64,000 bases of DNA, taken from Flavobacteriales bacterium. Lineage in GTDB: Bacteria > Bacteroidota > Bacteroidia > Flavobacteriales_D > Sanyastnellaceae. Each line of letters begins with the position of its first letter. Positions within the stretch are counted from its first letter, which is position 1. The stretch covers positions 232,652 to 296,651 of the forward strand of contig JAGYJM010000001.1 in the NCBI GenBank assembly GCA_018402085.1, in the 5' to 3' direction. Positions 1-9,131 of the stretch are shown one piece after another. Position numbers and translations under genes: made by a program. The notes beneath the pieces are model-generated. The model saw only the letters and a list, made by a program, of their open reading frames with translations, was not told where the DNA came from and ran no database searches.

Positions 1-1485
1 ACTGATGGTGGCGACAACTGGACAGCTTTCCCTGCGTGGGGAGATTTTATCCAGTCAGCAAATACCGCTTCTGCGAACCCTCTCCCAACAGGAGTTGACA
101 TCTCGTGTGCAGCTGCCGGTGAGTCAACAGTTCAAATCGCCTTTTCTTACCTCCAGAACCCTGTCGTAGGTAATGGCTACAGCCACTACTACTGGGGTGT
201 GGATGATGTGGTGATCCGTGAGAACGAGATAGTCAATGACCTCCGCGTAGCACAGGTGACTACAGGCGATGTATTCAATTATTTCGAGTACCGCTCACTC
301 CCTATTGAACAGGCGATTCCTGAAGATGAAGGTGGGCTTGTCGCCGGAGTCATTTACCGCAACGCGGGCAATGCTGATCAAAACAATGTGGTGATCACCG
401 TTGACATCCTTGATGATGGAGGAAATGTACTTACCTCTGTAACCTCCGAGCCATTCACCGCTCCTTCAGCCGCAAATGCTGAACTCTGTCCGCAAAACAC
501 CAATGACACGCTGTACATCAATACCGACTGGGCGCCAGAGGCGACTGGTGATTACACAGTGGTTGCAAGCATCGCAAGTGATTCTAATGACGAAACGCCT
601 GATAATAACCAGCGCGAACGTCCAATCACGTTCACCAACGATATCTATGCACATGACGACGAGTCAGAATGGAATGTGGAGTTCCGTCCGCGCGAAGATG
701 ACGACAATGGCCTCTTTAACCCAACAGGCTACGGTAATTTCTACACCGCAAATAACCCTGGAACCACAGCCTATGGAGCACTTGTGGCTTTTGGGCCAAA
801 TACCGGTACCGATTTTCTGGAGTTTGAGTTGAGGTTCTATACCATTGAGCCCGGTGTTTTCCTAAATGACGCTGGGTTTGATGTTGCATTCTACTCGGTA
901 GCACCTGAATATGTGCCGTCTTCTATTGCCGGAGCCGAACTGGTCTACTACCCTTTTGAAGACCCGATAGAAATGAGTGTCGCAAATCCAACAGACCTCG
1001 ATGATGATGTCTTCTACTTCGTAGGCGTTCTCAATGACTTCCAGTCTGAAGAGGAGCTTACAGTTGTAGGTAACGGAAACTCTGATACCGACAACTCAAC
1101 CGGAGCATACGAGCAAACAGGCGATGGTGACTTTGTGTGGTTCACAGCGCAAACCGCTACACCAGCCATTCGCCTGGTGACCAGCGAGCAAACCTCTGTT
1201 GATGAGCTTGCCCAGCGAAATGGTGTGCAACTCATGCAAAACATGCCAAACCCGGCCGCCGAAAGCACAACAATTGAGTTCTACCTGGTTTCTTCGAAAG
1301 AAGTGATGTTCGAGCTCTATGATGCGCAGGGGCGTCTCGTAGATCAGAATGATATGGGTACCCTCCAGGGCGGAGAGCACCGCATCGTTTACCCTGTAAA
1401 TGAACTTCAGTCTGGGGTGTATTACTACAACCTTATTGTAGACGGGGTACGCCTTACGAAGAAAATGATTGTTCAGCGCCGCTAA
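1..1485 (+). CDS. Secreted protein with type A T9SS sorting domain (5' end missing)
   Basis: The frame is open from base 1, so the true start lies outside the window; at least 494 residues are present. The last ~85 residues form a type A T9SS C-terminal domain: an N-P-A motif after MQNMPNPA, strand-rich segments, a GVYYYNLIVDG segment and the terminal KKMIVQRR. Such domains direct export across the outer membrane and are removed on attachment to the surface. Upstream is acidic, beta-rich sequence of the choice-of-anchor or CARDB type, including ENEIVNDLRVAQV and repeated NADQNNVVITVDI-like strands. No catalytic motif is visible. The downstream gene at 1661 has a similar plan (similar middle region, same CTD type), so the two look like paralogues. 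Function beyond surface or secreted cargo is unknown. Confidence 0.85.
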   Translation, partial: TDGGDNWTAFPAWGDFIQSANTASANPLPTGVDISCAAAGESTVQIAFSYLQNPVVGNGYSHYYWGVDDVVIRENEIVNDLRVAQVTTGDVFNYFEYRSLPIEQAIPEDEGGLVAGVIYRNAGNADQNNVVITVDILDDGGNVLTSVTSEPFTAPSAANAELCPQNTNDTLYINTDWAPEATGDYTVVASIASDSNDETPDNNQRERPITFTNDIYAHDDESEWNVEFRPREDDDNGLFNPTGYGNFYTANNPGTTAYGALVAFGPNTGTDFLEFELRFYTIEPGVFLNDAGFDVAFYSVAPEYVPSSIAGAELVYYPFEDPIEMSVANPTDLDDDVFYFVGVLNDFQSEEELTVVGNGNSDTDNSTGAYEQTGDGDFVWFTAQTATPAIRLVTSEQTSVDELAQRNGVQLMQNMPNPAAESTTIEFYLVSSKEVMFELYDAQGRLVDQNDMGTLQGGEHRIVYPVNELQSGVYYYNLIVDGVRLTKKMIVQRR

Positions 1486-1510
1486 TATGCAGTGATGACA
1501 GAAGCTTTTA

Positions 1511-1545
1511 GAAAGCCCGGCAGCACTGCCGGGCTTTCTTTGTTT
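1511..1545 (+). terminator. Intrinsic terminator after the first T9SS cargo gene
   Basis: A GC-rich hairpin with 10-bp arms (AGCCCGGCAG / CTGCCGGGCT, flanking A-T pairs extend it) is followed by TTCTTTGTTT. It starts 25 bases after the stop codon and separates the two cargo genes. Confidence 0.85.
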
Positions 1546-1660
1546 CTGATTTTGAACAACTTGGTGTAGGAAAGTTCTTACGTCTTTATCAGCAATCGCC
1601 CGTAAGACGTTGTAATATCGTGCTGATATCTTGCCGCCAAACGCTCGAAAAGAAACTTTA

Positions 1661-3562
1661 ATGAGAACGCTTTTTACCCTATTGCTTGTTTTTGCGGGCC
1701 TTACGGTCGCTGCACAACACGACTTGTCAGACGTGACCGCTGCCCCCGGTATGTACGTGAATGGCGACCGACCCGAAGAGGGTGCCATTTTCATACGTGA
1801 AAACGTACTTTGGTCTGAAGATTTTTCAAACGGTATTCCAACTACCTGGTCCAACACCGCTGATCCTGAACTCGCCGTGTGGGAATACAGAGGTCTTTTA
1901 ACCTCTCCCGATAATTCAGCCGGAACTCAAGGCTCATGCGTGTCGCAAGATGATGACTACGGTCCGCCAATTGAGTCAGAAACCGCCGACAACGGCTTCA
2001 TCATCTTCGACTCCAATTACTGGGATGACAACATAGGTCCGTGCGGTAATTTTGGCGCGGGTCCGGCACCTGGGCCACATTTTGCCACGCTGACAACCGA
2101 TGCAATTGATCTTTCTGCCTCAGAGTTGGTTGGGCTTCGCTTCTACCAGTATTTCAAGAATTATCAAGCCAACGCTCGCATAGAATACAGTATTGCTGAT
2201 GATGAATGGATGATTCTCTGGGAATCAGATATTGCAGATTTCACAGGAGAAACCGCTACCAACGATTTTGTTCGCTTCAATGTGAGTGATCAATTGGGAG
2301 GTCAGGCAGATGTGCGTCTTCGATTTGTATTCGAAGGAAATTACTACCATTGGATGATCGATGATATTGCGCTCTTTGAATTACAGCAAAACAACATCAT
2401 TGTCGCAAATGCAACTTATGGTGATTTTGACTTTTTCGATCAGGGCAATGAAACCGGGTTTGAAAAAATGGAATATACCCGTTACCCGGCAGAAATGGCA
2501 CCGCGGGTCTACTTCTCTGCACGTGCAGCCAATTGGGGTGCTGCTGATCAGACAGACTGCAACCTTACCGCAGTGCTTAGAAATGAAAGTACACTCGATA
2601 CTTTATACGAGGCCACTTCAGCATCTACCGATCTGATGCCTGACGCTGAACATGGATTTACCGTTTCCGCCTACGACCTTGACGGTACTCTCGCGCCATA
2701 CACCACCCACTTTCATGTCTCACAAAATGAAGAGGAGGAGTCTCCTGAGAACAATACCGTGATTCATTCTTTTGATGTAAACGACTACATCTATGCGCGT
2801 GACCAACAACAAACAGACGGAGTGTTTGTGCCCAATAATGTCTTTAACGGTGCTCCGTATGAAGTGGGCAATATGTTCCTCATAACGGCTGATGACCAGG
2901 CCGTAGAATCAGTGAGTATTGGGGTCGGTTCGAGCTCATGGACCGGAGCCAGTGTGTACGCGAAAGTGTACCGCTTGCAAACCAGCGGGGGCATCGGAGC
3001 CGAAGAGATCGCATCTACAGATGAGTTCGGAATTATTGAAGATGCCTTGAATAATGTGGGTGACAACAACATCATGACCATTCCTTTTCCGGAGCCGGTT
3101 GTTCTTGCCAAAGACTCCGCATACCTCGTAGTGGCTGGAACAAATGATGGGCCTGAAAATGTGCGCTTTGCCGTAAGCGGTGACAGTCCTGACTTCACCT
3201 CTTACGTCCTATTCCTGCCAAACTCGTGGTTTTATCTGGTACGCACACCGCTCGTGCGTATGAACTTCGGTCCGGTAGTTGACGTCGAAGAGATTGCAAG
3301 ACCAGAAGCTCAACTTTCAGCTTATCCCAATCCGGCAAGCGAACACGTGCAATTGCGGTTTAATCTTGATCGAGCATCACGTTGTACACTGGTGATTTAC
3401 GATGCCGTCGGGCAGATCGTTGATCGTCGCGATCTGGGTGTGTTGCCCGCAGGCGAACACCTTGAGCGTTTAGCCTCTTCAGAGTGGGCGGATGGCTGGT
3501 ATGTAGTTTCGCTCGAAGGTGAAGGCTTTCGCGAAAATGAAATGATTGTGATTCAGCATTGA
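1661..3562 (+). CDS. Secreted T9SS type A sorting domain protein
   Basis: 633 residues. The ATG at 1661 gives a standard signal peptide (MRTLFTLLLVFAGLTVAAQ) and is preferred over a TTG 30 bases upstream. Residues ~45-230 read like a MAM or choice-of-anchor-J jelly-roll domain (LWSEDFSNGIPTTW, then a Trp-rich end WMIDDIALFEL). A beta-rich middle section resembles that of the upstream gene. The C-terminus is a type A T9SS domain (LSAYPNPASEHVQLRF through the terminal ENEMIVIQH). It is predicted to be exported by Sec and then by T9SS. There is no obvious enzyme motif, so adhesion or a structural role is as likely as catalysis. Terminators flank it on both sides, so it is probably monocistronic. 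Confidence 0.88.
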   Translation: MRTLFTLLLVFAGLTVAAQHDLSDVTAAPGMYVNGDRPEEGAIFIRENVLWSEDFSNGIPTTWSNTADPELAVWEYRGLLTSPDNSAGTQGSCVSQDDDYGPPIESETADNGFIIFDSNYWDDNIGPCGNFGAGPAPGPHFATLTTDAIDLSASELVGLRFYQYFKNYQANARIEYSIADDEWMILWESDIADFTGETATNDFVRFNVSDQLGGQADVRLRFVFEGNYYHWMIDDIALFELQQNNIIVANATYGDFDFFDQGNETGFEKMEYTRYPAEMAPRVYFSARAANWGAADQTDCNLTAVLRNESTLDTLYEATSASTDLMPDAEHGFTVSAYDLDGTLAPYTTHFHVSQNEEEESPENNTVIHSFDVNDYIYARDQQQTDGVFVPNNVFNGAPYEVGNMFLITADDQAVESVSIGVGSSSWTGASVYAKVYRLQTSGGIGAEEIASTDEFGIIEDALNNVGDNNIMTIPFPEPVVLAKDSAYLVVAGTNDGPENVRFAVSGDSPDFTSYVLFLPNSWFYLVRTPLVRMNFGPVVDVEEIARPEAQLSAYPNPASEHVQLRFNLDRASRCTLVIYDAVGQIVDRRDLGVLPAGEHLERLASSEWADGWYVVSLEGEGFRENEMIVIQH

Positions 3563-3581
3563 GCTGAGTAATCCCTCCGGT

Positions 3582-3614
3582 AAAGCCACTCGGGTATCGA
3601 GTGGCTTTTTTATT
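3582..3614 (+). terminator. Intrinsic terminator after the second T9SS cargo gene
   Basis: The hairpin AAAGCCACTCG / CGAGTGGCTTTTTT, with a GGTAT loop, starts about 20 bases after the stop codon. The T-run lies 14 bases before the ATG of the next gene. Confidence 0.85.
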
Positions 3615-3627
3615 CACCTTTGTGGCT

Positions 3628-5127
3628 ATGGGTATAAAGTCACTTCTCAGTCGTCCGCTTTCATATTTCGTCATGCGCGGAGTGTACAAGAGAGCTGCCC
3701 AGGCTCCTGAATGGCAGCGTCGGCAGTTCGTCAATCTCCTCGAGAACGGACGCAAAACAGTGTTCGGAAAAGACCACTACCTCAATGAGGTTCATTCGTA
3801 TGACGAATTTCGTGAGGCTGTGCCTCTGCGCGATTACGAAGCCCTTAAACCATACGTCGATCGAAGTGTCAGGGGTGAAGAGCATGTACTCTGGCCGGGT
3901 AAACCACTGTATTTCTGTAAAACAAGTGGTACCACCTCCGGAGCCAAGTATATCCCGATTACCGAAGACTCGATGCCCAATCATATACGCAGTGCCCGCA
4001 ATGCGCTGCTTGCTTACGTGCATGAAACAGGTAAAAGCTCCTTTGTTGAGGGTAAAATGATCTTCCTTCAGGGAAGCCCGAAGCTCGATCACACCGGCGA
4101 TGGAGTGCCCTATGGCAGGCTTTCCGGAATAGTAGCCCACCATGTGCCTGCGTACCTTCAGCGAAACCGCCTTCCTTCGATGGAGGCGAATTCGATCGAA
4201 GAATGGGAGCAAAAGCTCGAGGCGGTCGTAAATGAAACCATCAACCAGCCGATGAGCCTCATCAGCGGCATTCCTTCGTGGTTGCAGATGTATTTTGAGC
4301 GACTGATCGAGCGCTCCGGAAAGCCCAATATCGCAACCCTCTACCCTGAGTTTTCGTTGATGGTTTACGGGGGCGTTAACTTTGAGCCATACCGGGCGCG
4401 CTTCCGTGAGTTGATCGGTAAAGACATCCCAACAATTGAGACCTATCCGGCCAGCGAAGGTTTTATCGCTTACCAGGATAGTCAGCAGCACGAAGGTCTC
4501 TTGCTCACAATCGCCGATGGCATCTGGTACGAGTTCATTCCGGCAGATCGGTTTTTTGACGAAGACCCGCCGCGCCTGAGCCTCGAAGAAGTGCAGCTCG
4601 GGGTCAACTACGCCCTCGTGATGAATACCAATGCCGGATTATGGGGCTACAGTATTGGCGATACGGTGAAGTTCGTCTCTCTCAATCCGCCACGCATAAA
4701 AGTAACCGGCCGCATCAAGCATTACACCTCAGCATTCGGGGAGCACGTGATCGCAGAAGAGGTAGAAGCGGCGATGACGGCCGCGTTGGCGAAGTTCCCC
4801 TGTCAGGTGCGTGAATTTCACGTAGCACCGCAAGTTCATCCCGATCAAGGCCTTCCGTACCATGAATGGTTCGTTGAATTTATTGACCCGCCGCTTGATC
4901 CAGCCGCTTTTGCGGCTGAAATCGATAAAGAAATGACCGGGCGAAACATCTATTATAAAGACCTGATCAAAGGTCAGATCCTTCGTCCGGCAATCGTTAC
5001 GGCACTTAAGCCAGGCAGTTTTGAAGCCATGATGCGCAAAAGAGGTAAGCTAGGCGGGCAGAATAAAGTGCCTCGTCTGGCCAATGACCGGGAAGTGGCA
5101 TCCATTTTGCAAGAGGTCAGTCTGTGA
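3628..5127 (+). CDS. GH3 auxin-responsive promoter family protein (acyl-adenylate-forming enzyme)
   Basis: 499 residues. It belongs to the GH3 family, which activates a carboxylic acid with ATP and in plants conjugates it to an amino acid. Visible family marks are the phosphate-binding loop TSGTTSGAKYIPIT (residues ~100-115), the middle motif YPASEGFIAYQ, and the C-terminal swivel domain around KVTGRIKHYTSAFGEHV. The length fits bacterial GH3 proteins. The upstream GTG at 3601 lies in the preceding terminator, so the ATG at 3628 is chosen. The stop overlaps a possible GTG start of the next gene. Bacterial GH3 substrates are mostly unknown and none is inferred here. A CATC-like palindrome lies in the 3' part. 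Confidence 0.9.
   Translation: MGIKSLLSRPLSYFVMRGVYKRAAQAPEWQRRQFVNLLENGRKTVFGKDHYLNEVHSYDEFREAVPLRDYEALKPYVDRSVRGEEHVLWPGKPLYFCKTSGTTSGAKYIPITEDSMPNHIRSARNALLAYVHETGKSSFVEGKMIFLQGSPKLDHTGDGVPYGRLSGIVAHHVPAYLQRNRLPSMEANSIEEWEQKLEAVVNETINQPMSLISGIPSWLQMYFERLIERSGKPNIATLYPEFSLMVYGGVNFEPYRARFRELIGKDIPTIETYPASEGFIAYQDSQQHEGLLLTIADGIWYEFIPADRFFDEDPPRLSLEEVQLGVNYALVMNTNAGLWGYSIGDTVKFVSLNPPRIKVTGRIKHYTSAFGEHVIAEEVEAAMTAALAKFPCQVREFHVAPQVHPDQGLPYHEWFVEFIDPPLDPAAFAAEIDKEMTGRNIYYKDLIKGQILRPAIVTALKPGSFEAMMRKRGKLGGQNKVPRLANDREVASILQEVSL
4897..4918 (+). repeat. Variant of the CATC-hairpin element (GATC foot, 7-bp stem)
   Basis: GATC, stem CAGCCGC, loop TTTT, stem GCGGCTG. It lies inside the GH3 gene and differs from the strict form in its foot and stem length. 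Confidence 0.45.
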
Positions 5128-5174
5128 GCAACATCCCACCATACCAATTGACCGGAAATCTTCGTTTTTACGAT

Positions 5175-6572
5175 ATGATCCGCGTCGTTGCAATGGCATT
5201 TTTTCTTTTTTTTCAGCCTTACGGCAGGATGATCGCACAGGTCACACCTGATCGCGAGAAGCACGATTTCGGAACAATTGACCGTACCTCAGATCGGGTC
5301 GCTGATTTCACGTTCATCAACGATGACAGCGAAGATGCTTTCGTGCTCACCACCCGTGTTCCGCGAGCCTATACCTACTTGTGGTCGGCAAAAACCATCA
5401 AAGCCGGTGAATCTATCACCCTGCGAGTTAAATACAATCCACTCGAAAAAGGAACTGTGCGCGATGAACTTGAGGTGTACTTCTCTTCAATGCAAGATCC
5501 TGTCATCCTGCGCTTTCGCGCAGAAGTAGAATATATTGACAGAAACGACAACCCGGCTTGTCCGAGCTTTCGCGAAATACCCGGCGAGAACGCTACTGAA
5601 AAACCCTTTACCGTGAAGGTGGTAGACCGCGAAACGCGTGAGGTGCTGAGCGGTGCACGCGTACGGATTGTGCAGCAGGGGCGGTTGCAACGAGATGTGA
5701 ATACGAACCGAAAAGGCCTCTACAGCGAAGTTGTGCCTATCGGTTACTACCTCGTGCTTGCCGATGCAGACGGTTACATCAGCGCTGATTCAAGCGGATA
5801 TATCAATCGTAGAAATGATTTTCTGCTCTTTGAGCTCGAAAAAGATCCTGAGGCACAGGAGGAAGAGGCCGTAGCTGATGAGCTTCCGGAGCCTGAACCA
5901 GAGGCACAAAAGGATGAAATTGCCATTGCGACGGGCGGTGTTCCGGAGCCTGAAATTGCGGAGCCTCAGCCTGAGCCCGTAGCAGTGACCAGTGCTGAAC
6001 TGCCCGAAGACCGTTATGCCCGAAATAGTGTGGTATTCTTACTCGACGTCTCGCAATCGATGCGGCAGAAAGGAAAGCTTGAACTCTTACAGGCCTCGAT
6101 GCTGCGCATGATTAATGCCCTGCGCTCTATTGACCAGGTTGCATTGATCAGTTATGCCTCAGAGACCGTTGTGGTGCTCAATATGACCGCAGCAGACCGC
6201 AAAGAAGAGCTCGAAAGGGCGGTTGCTGCGCTTGAAGCCGGCGGCATGACCGCTGGAGCGAGAGGATTTCAGGGAGCCTACGACATGGCCCTCGAGCACT
6301 TTGTTGAACAGGCGAATAATCAGGTGATCGTGACTACGGATGGTGCCTTCACAAAGCGAGACCAGCCCAGAATTTTGCGTATGGCCGAGAAGTACCGTAA
6401 GAAAGAAGTGAAAACCACCGTTGTTGGAATCCGGAGTAAACCCTACGCCATAGAGATCCTGGCAGAAATCGCTGAAGCCGGCGACGGCTCGCTGGTGCGG
6501 ATTGAAGATTTCGACCTCGGACAAGAGGCTCTGCTCGAAGAAATCCGAAAACAGTCATACATTCAACCGTAA
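5175..6572 (+). CDS. DUF1573 / carboxypeptidase-regulatory-like / vWA domain protein
   Basis: 465 residues from the ATG at 5175, which gives a signal peptide (MIRVVAMAFFLFFQPYGRMIAQ). A GTG at 5124 overlaps the GH3 stop and is the alternative start. Domains in order: an Ig-like DUF1573 region (KHDFGTIDRTSDRVADFTF, ~residues 25-120), a carboxypeptidase regulatory-like beta-sandwich (GARVRIVQQGRLQRDVNTN), an acidic Pro/Glu-rich linker, and a C-terminal von Willebrand A domain of ~180 residues. The MIDAS metal site is visible as DVSQS, with a later TTDGAF. It is probably periplasmic or outer-membrane exposed. vWA domains bind partners through a divalent metal; the partner is unknown. Translation may be coupled to the GH3 gene if the GTG start is used. 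Confidence 0.82.
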   Translation: MIRVVAMAFFLFFQPYGRMIAQVTPDREKHDFGTIDRTSDRVADFTFINDDSEDAFVLTTRVPRAYTYLWSAKTIKAGESITLRVKYNPLEKGTVRDELEVYFSSMQDPVILRFRAEVEYIDRNDNPACPSFREIPGENATEKPFTVKVVDRETREVLSGARVRIVQQGRLQRDVNTNRKGLYSEVVPIGYYLVLADADGYISADSSGYINRRNDFLLFELEKDPEAQEEEAVADELPEPEPEAQKDEIAIATGGVPEPEIAEPQPEPVAVTSAELPEDRYARNSVVFLLDVSQSMRQKGKLELLQASMLRMINALRSIDQVALISYASETVVVLNMTAADRKEELERAVAALEAGGMTAGARGFQGAYDMALEHFVEQANNQVIVTTDGAFTKRDQPRILRMAEKYRKKEVKTTVVGIRSKPYAIEILAEIAEAGDGSLVRIEDFDLGQEALLEEIRKQSYIQP

Positions 6573-6575
6573 GAT

Positions 6576-6583
6576 TATCTTTG
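6576..6583 (+). promoter_or_regulatory. Candidate -7 promoter box for uridine kinase
   Basis: TATCTTTG fits the Bacteroidota -7 consensus TAnnTTTG and ends 7 bases before the ATG, so the transcript would be nearly leaderless. No clear -33 TTG was seen at the usual distance. Confidence 0.5.
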
Positions 6584-6590
6584 CACCGCG

Positions 6591-7211
6591 ATGCAAAAAC
6601 CCTATCTGATCGGTATAGCAGGTGGCAGTGCGAGCGGGAAGACCTCCTTCCTGAAAGCACTGGTTGAGGCCTTTTCTGAAGACGATGTAAGCCTGGTTTC
6701 GCAAGACAACTACTACCGCCCCTACAACGAACAACTGCGCGATGCGCAAGGTTGGAGAAACTTTGACCTGCCTGATTCAATTCATCGCGATCATTTTCAC
6801 CGCGATTTACTGCGACTTACTCAGGGCGAGCCGATTGAACGTATCGAGTACACGTTTAATAATCCGAAAATTCAACCGGCACTCATTCGCGTGCGACCCA
6901 CCCCAATCATTCTCAGCGAGGGGCTCTTTGTCATGCACTACGATGAGGTGCGTGCGCTGCTAGATTACAAGGTGTACATTCATGCAGACCCTGACGTACG
7001 CCTGAATCGCAGAATCGCACGTGACCACCATGAACGAGGGTATCCTGAAAACGAAGTTCGCTACCAATGGAACAACCACGTCAGGCCTGCTGACGTGCAG
7101 TATCTGGAGCCTTACAAACCTGATTGTGACCTCGTAGTCAATAACAATGAGAGTTACGAAGACGGACTGAAAGCTCTCCGGCGCCATATTGAGGAAATCT
7201 TAAAACGATGA
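6591..7211 (+). CDS. udk: Uridine kinase
   Basis: 206 residues, the usual size for Udk. It phosphorylates uridine or cytidine with a nucleoside triphosphate in pyrimidine salvage. The Walker A loop GIAGGSASGKTSF is at residues 8-20, followed by the substrate-region motif SQDNYYRP and NFDLPDSI, and later the lid region RRIARDHHERGY. The protein is cytosolic. The start is fixed by the Walker A position and by a TAnnTTTG box just upstream. The stop overlaps the next ATG by 4 bases (ATGA), so it heads a small operon with the ArsC-like and EamA genes. Confidence 0.9.
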   Translation: MQKPYLIGIAGGSASGKTSFLKALVEAFSEDDVSLVSQDNYYRPYNEQLRDAQGWRNFDLPDSIHRDHFHRDLLRLTQGEPIERIEYTFNNPKIQPALIRVRPTPIILSEGLFVMHYDEVRALLDYKVYIHADPDVRLNRRIARDHHERGYPENEVRYQWNNHVRPADVQYLEPYKPDCDLVVNNNESYEDGLKALRRHIEEILKR

Positions 7212-7561
7212 AGACATTCTTTCACCTCGGATCATGCAGCACTTGCCAGCGCATTATCAATGAGCTTGACCTGGGCACAACGGAGGTGCAATTGCAAGAA
7301 ATCAAGAGTGAGCCTGTTACCGAAGCCCAGATTGACGCGATGAAAGAACGTGCGGGCAGTTACGAAGCGCTCTTCTCACGCAGGGCCTTGAAATACCGGG
7401 CGATGGGGCTTGGAGACAAAAACCTCAGCGAGCCTGATTACCGACAACTGATCCTTGACGAGTACACTTTTCTGAAACGTCCGGTTTTGATCCTTGACGA
7501 TGAAATCTTCGTGGGCAATTCGAAGAAAGTGACGGCCGCGGCCAAAGCTGCCCTACGTTGA
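7208..7561 (+). CDS. ArsC/Spx-like thioredoxin-fold protein
   Basis: 117 residues, with the ArsC-family CxxC site near the N-terminus (GSCSTCQRI, residues 8-16) and the C-terminal conserved stretch FLKRPVLILDDEIFVGNS. Family members reduce arsenate with glutathione or act as Spx-type regulators. No ars genes are nearby, so arsenate reduction is not supported by context. It overlaps udk by ATGA and the next gene by TTGA, so all three are probably translated from one mRNA. Confidence 0.85.
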   Translation: MKTFFHLGSCSTCQRIINELDLGTTEVQLQEIKSEPVTEAQIDAMKERAGSYEALFSRRALKYRAMGLGDKNLSEPDYRQLILDEYTFLKRPVLILDDEIFVGNSKKVTAAAKAALR

Positions 7562-8487
7562 GCAGAACACTGTTGTTCGCGCACATCGCTCTTCTGGTAG
7601 TAGCCCTGTTCTATGGCGCCAACTACCTGATTGCGAAGGGGCTAATGCCCGGTATGATAGAGCCTTCGGGTTTTATTGTACTTCGTATCACCGGTGCAGG
7701 AGCACTTTTCTGGCTCATTTATGCCTTTCGGTACGAGGCGGTGAAGTGGCGTGACCTGCCGCGCCTTGCCGCTTGCGGTCTTGCTGGCGTAGCAGCCAAT
7801 CAATTGCTGTTTTTCAATGGTTTAAGTCAGACTTCTCCCGTGAATGCGAGCATTATTATGACCAGCAATCCTATTTTGGTGCTGGTTGCCTCTGCGGTCA
7901 TTCTGCGCACCTCGATCACGGCACGCAAACTTGCCGGTATCGCCCTGGGAGCCGCTGGCGCAGTGAGCTTACTCTTGCTCAGCAAGGGCAGCGATGCGGC
8001 GCATATCAGCTTGAAGGGTGACGCCATGGTTTTCCTCAACGCGATGGCATACGGCATTTACCTCGTTATGGTAAAGCCACTCATGGCAAGGTACAAGCCA
8101 CTTACCGTCATCACCTGGGTCTTCTTGTTTGGCTGGCTGGTGGCACTGCCCATTGGTTGGCGTCAGGTGCTCGCCATCGATTGGTCAGGCTTTGAACAGC
8201 AGCACATTCTCGGAGTCGCTTACGTTGTGGTGGGTACCACTTTTCTCGTTTACCTTCTGAATATTTTTGCCTTGCGCATTGTACAGCCCACAGTGGTTAG
8301 CGTGTATATCTATCTCCAGCCGCTCTTTGCCGGCCTGTTTGCCTTTGTGTACGCTTATTTCGGTGGGGAAGATTTCACGGGTGACATCACCTGGGTGAGG
8401 GCGCTCTGCGCATTGCTGATCTTTGCGGGCGTCTACCTGGTTAGTGTGCCGCCAAGAAGCTGGGGGCCGATGCGTCAACGGCATTAG
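7558..8487 (+). CDS. EamA (DMT) family transporter
   Basis: 309 residues, strongly hydrophobic, with about ten predicted membrane helices in two EamA halves. The first contains GANYLIAKGLMPG and NQLLFFNGLSQTSPVNASII; the second contains GDAMVFLNAMAYGIYLVMVKPL and VVGTTFLVYLLNIFAL. The motif in the second half (RIVQPTVVSVYIYLQPLFAG) is typical of YdcZ/RhaT-like drug/metabolite exporters. It starts at a TTG overlapping the ArsC-like stop. The substrate cannot be told from sequence. It acts in the inner membrane. Confidence 0.88.
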   Translation: MSRTLLFAHIALLVVALFYGANYLIAKGLMPGMIEPSGFIVLRITGAGALFWLIYAFRYEAVKWRDLPRLAACGLAGVAANQLLFFNGLSQTSPVNASIIMTSNPILVLVASAVILRTSITARKLAGIALGAAGAVSLLLLSKGSDAAHISLKGDAMVFLNAMAYGIYLVMVKPLMARYKPLTVITWVFLFGWLVALPIGWRQVLAIDWSGFEQQHILGVAYVVVGTTFLVYLLNIFALRIVQPTVVSVYIYLQPLFAGLFAFVYAYFGGEDFTGDITWVRALCALLIFAGVYLVSVPPRSWGPMRQRH

Positions 8488-8492
8488 CTTCG

Positions 8493-8500
8493 TACCTTTA
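8493..8500 (+). promoter_or_regulatory. Candidate -7 box for the ABC/DUF3299 operon
   Basis: TACCTTTA, one mismatch from TAnnTTTG, ends 4 bases before the ATG. The spacing matches the boxes at ruvB and panD. Confidence 0.4.
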
Positions 8501-8504
8501 CACC

Positions 8505-9131
8505 ATGTTGAAGAGTACAAACCTCACCTTTCAGTACCCTCATGGACCCTCATTCGGCTTTCCAGATATCGCATGCGAGGCCGCGAAGCACTTGTTGCTG
8601 CTGGGTGAGTCGGGGTCAGGTAAAACGACCCTGCTGCATTTGCTCGCCGGTATGCTGCGACCAACCGGAGGTGCCGTGCACATTGCAGGACAAGATACCA
8701 CGGCGCTGAGCAGCAAAGCGATGGATAAGTTTCGGGGCCAGCATGTGGGCATCATTTTTCAGACAGCGCATTTCGTGCAGAGCCTGACCGTTGAAGACAA
8801 CCTGATCTTACCTCAGTTTCTCTCAGGTCGTTCGGTTGACCGCGCAAAAGCGCGGGATGTGATTTCGCGCCTTAACTTAGGCCATAAACTTCGCGAGAAG
8901 CCGGGAAACCTAAGCATCGGAGAGCAACAGCGCGTGGCGATTGCCCGGGCCCTGGTGAATGACCCGGATGTAATACTGGCAGATGAGCCTACTTCAGCAC
9001 TCGATGACAAGAATGCTGAAGAAGTGATCCGGATGCTCGAAGAACAAGCCAGCCTCACCCGGGCATCGCTCATTATTGTGACCCACGATCAACGTCTGAA
9101 AGACCGCTTTCTAAACCGCGTGACCTTATGA
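8505..9131 (+). CDS. ABC transporter ATP-binding protein (LolD/MacB-type)
   Basis: 208 residues. Walker A GESGSGKTTLL at ~residues 33-43, Q-loop FQTAHF, signature LSIGEQQRVAIARAL, Walker B VILADEPTSALDD and the H-loop VTHD are all present, so the ATPase should be active. The short size and EPTSALD pattern place it with ATPases that drive FtsX-type permeases and do not translocate through the membrane in the classical way. The stop overlaps the permease ATG by 4 bases. It contains a CATC-hairpin element at 8840. Confidence 0.9.
   Translation: MLKSTNLTFQYPHGPSFGFPDIACEAAKHLLLLGESGSGKTTLLHLLAGMLRPTGGAVHIAGQDTTALSSKAMDKFRGQHVGIIFQTAHFVQSLTVEDNLILPQFLSGRSVDRAKARDVISRLNLGHKLREKPGNLSIGEQQRVAIARALVNDPDVILADEPTSALDDKNAEEVIRMLEEQASLTRASLIIVTHDQRLKDRFLNRVTL
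8840..8859 (-). repeat. CATC-hairpin element
   Basis: Read on the minus strand: CATC, stem CCGCGC, loop TTTT, stem GCGCGG. It is antisense within the ABC ATPase gene, where the coding strand reads R-A-K-A-R-D. Confidence 0.75.

Noticed and set aside
1096..1857. Minus-strand ORF of 253 codons across two T9SS genes
   Set aside because: It crosses a strong plus-strand terminator and overlaps two well-supported secreted-protein genes; no domain is visible.
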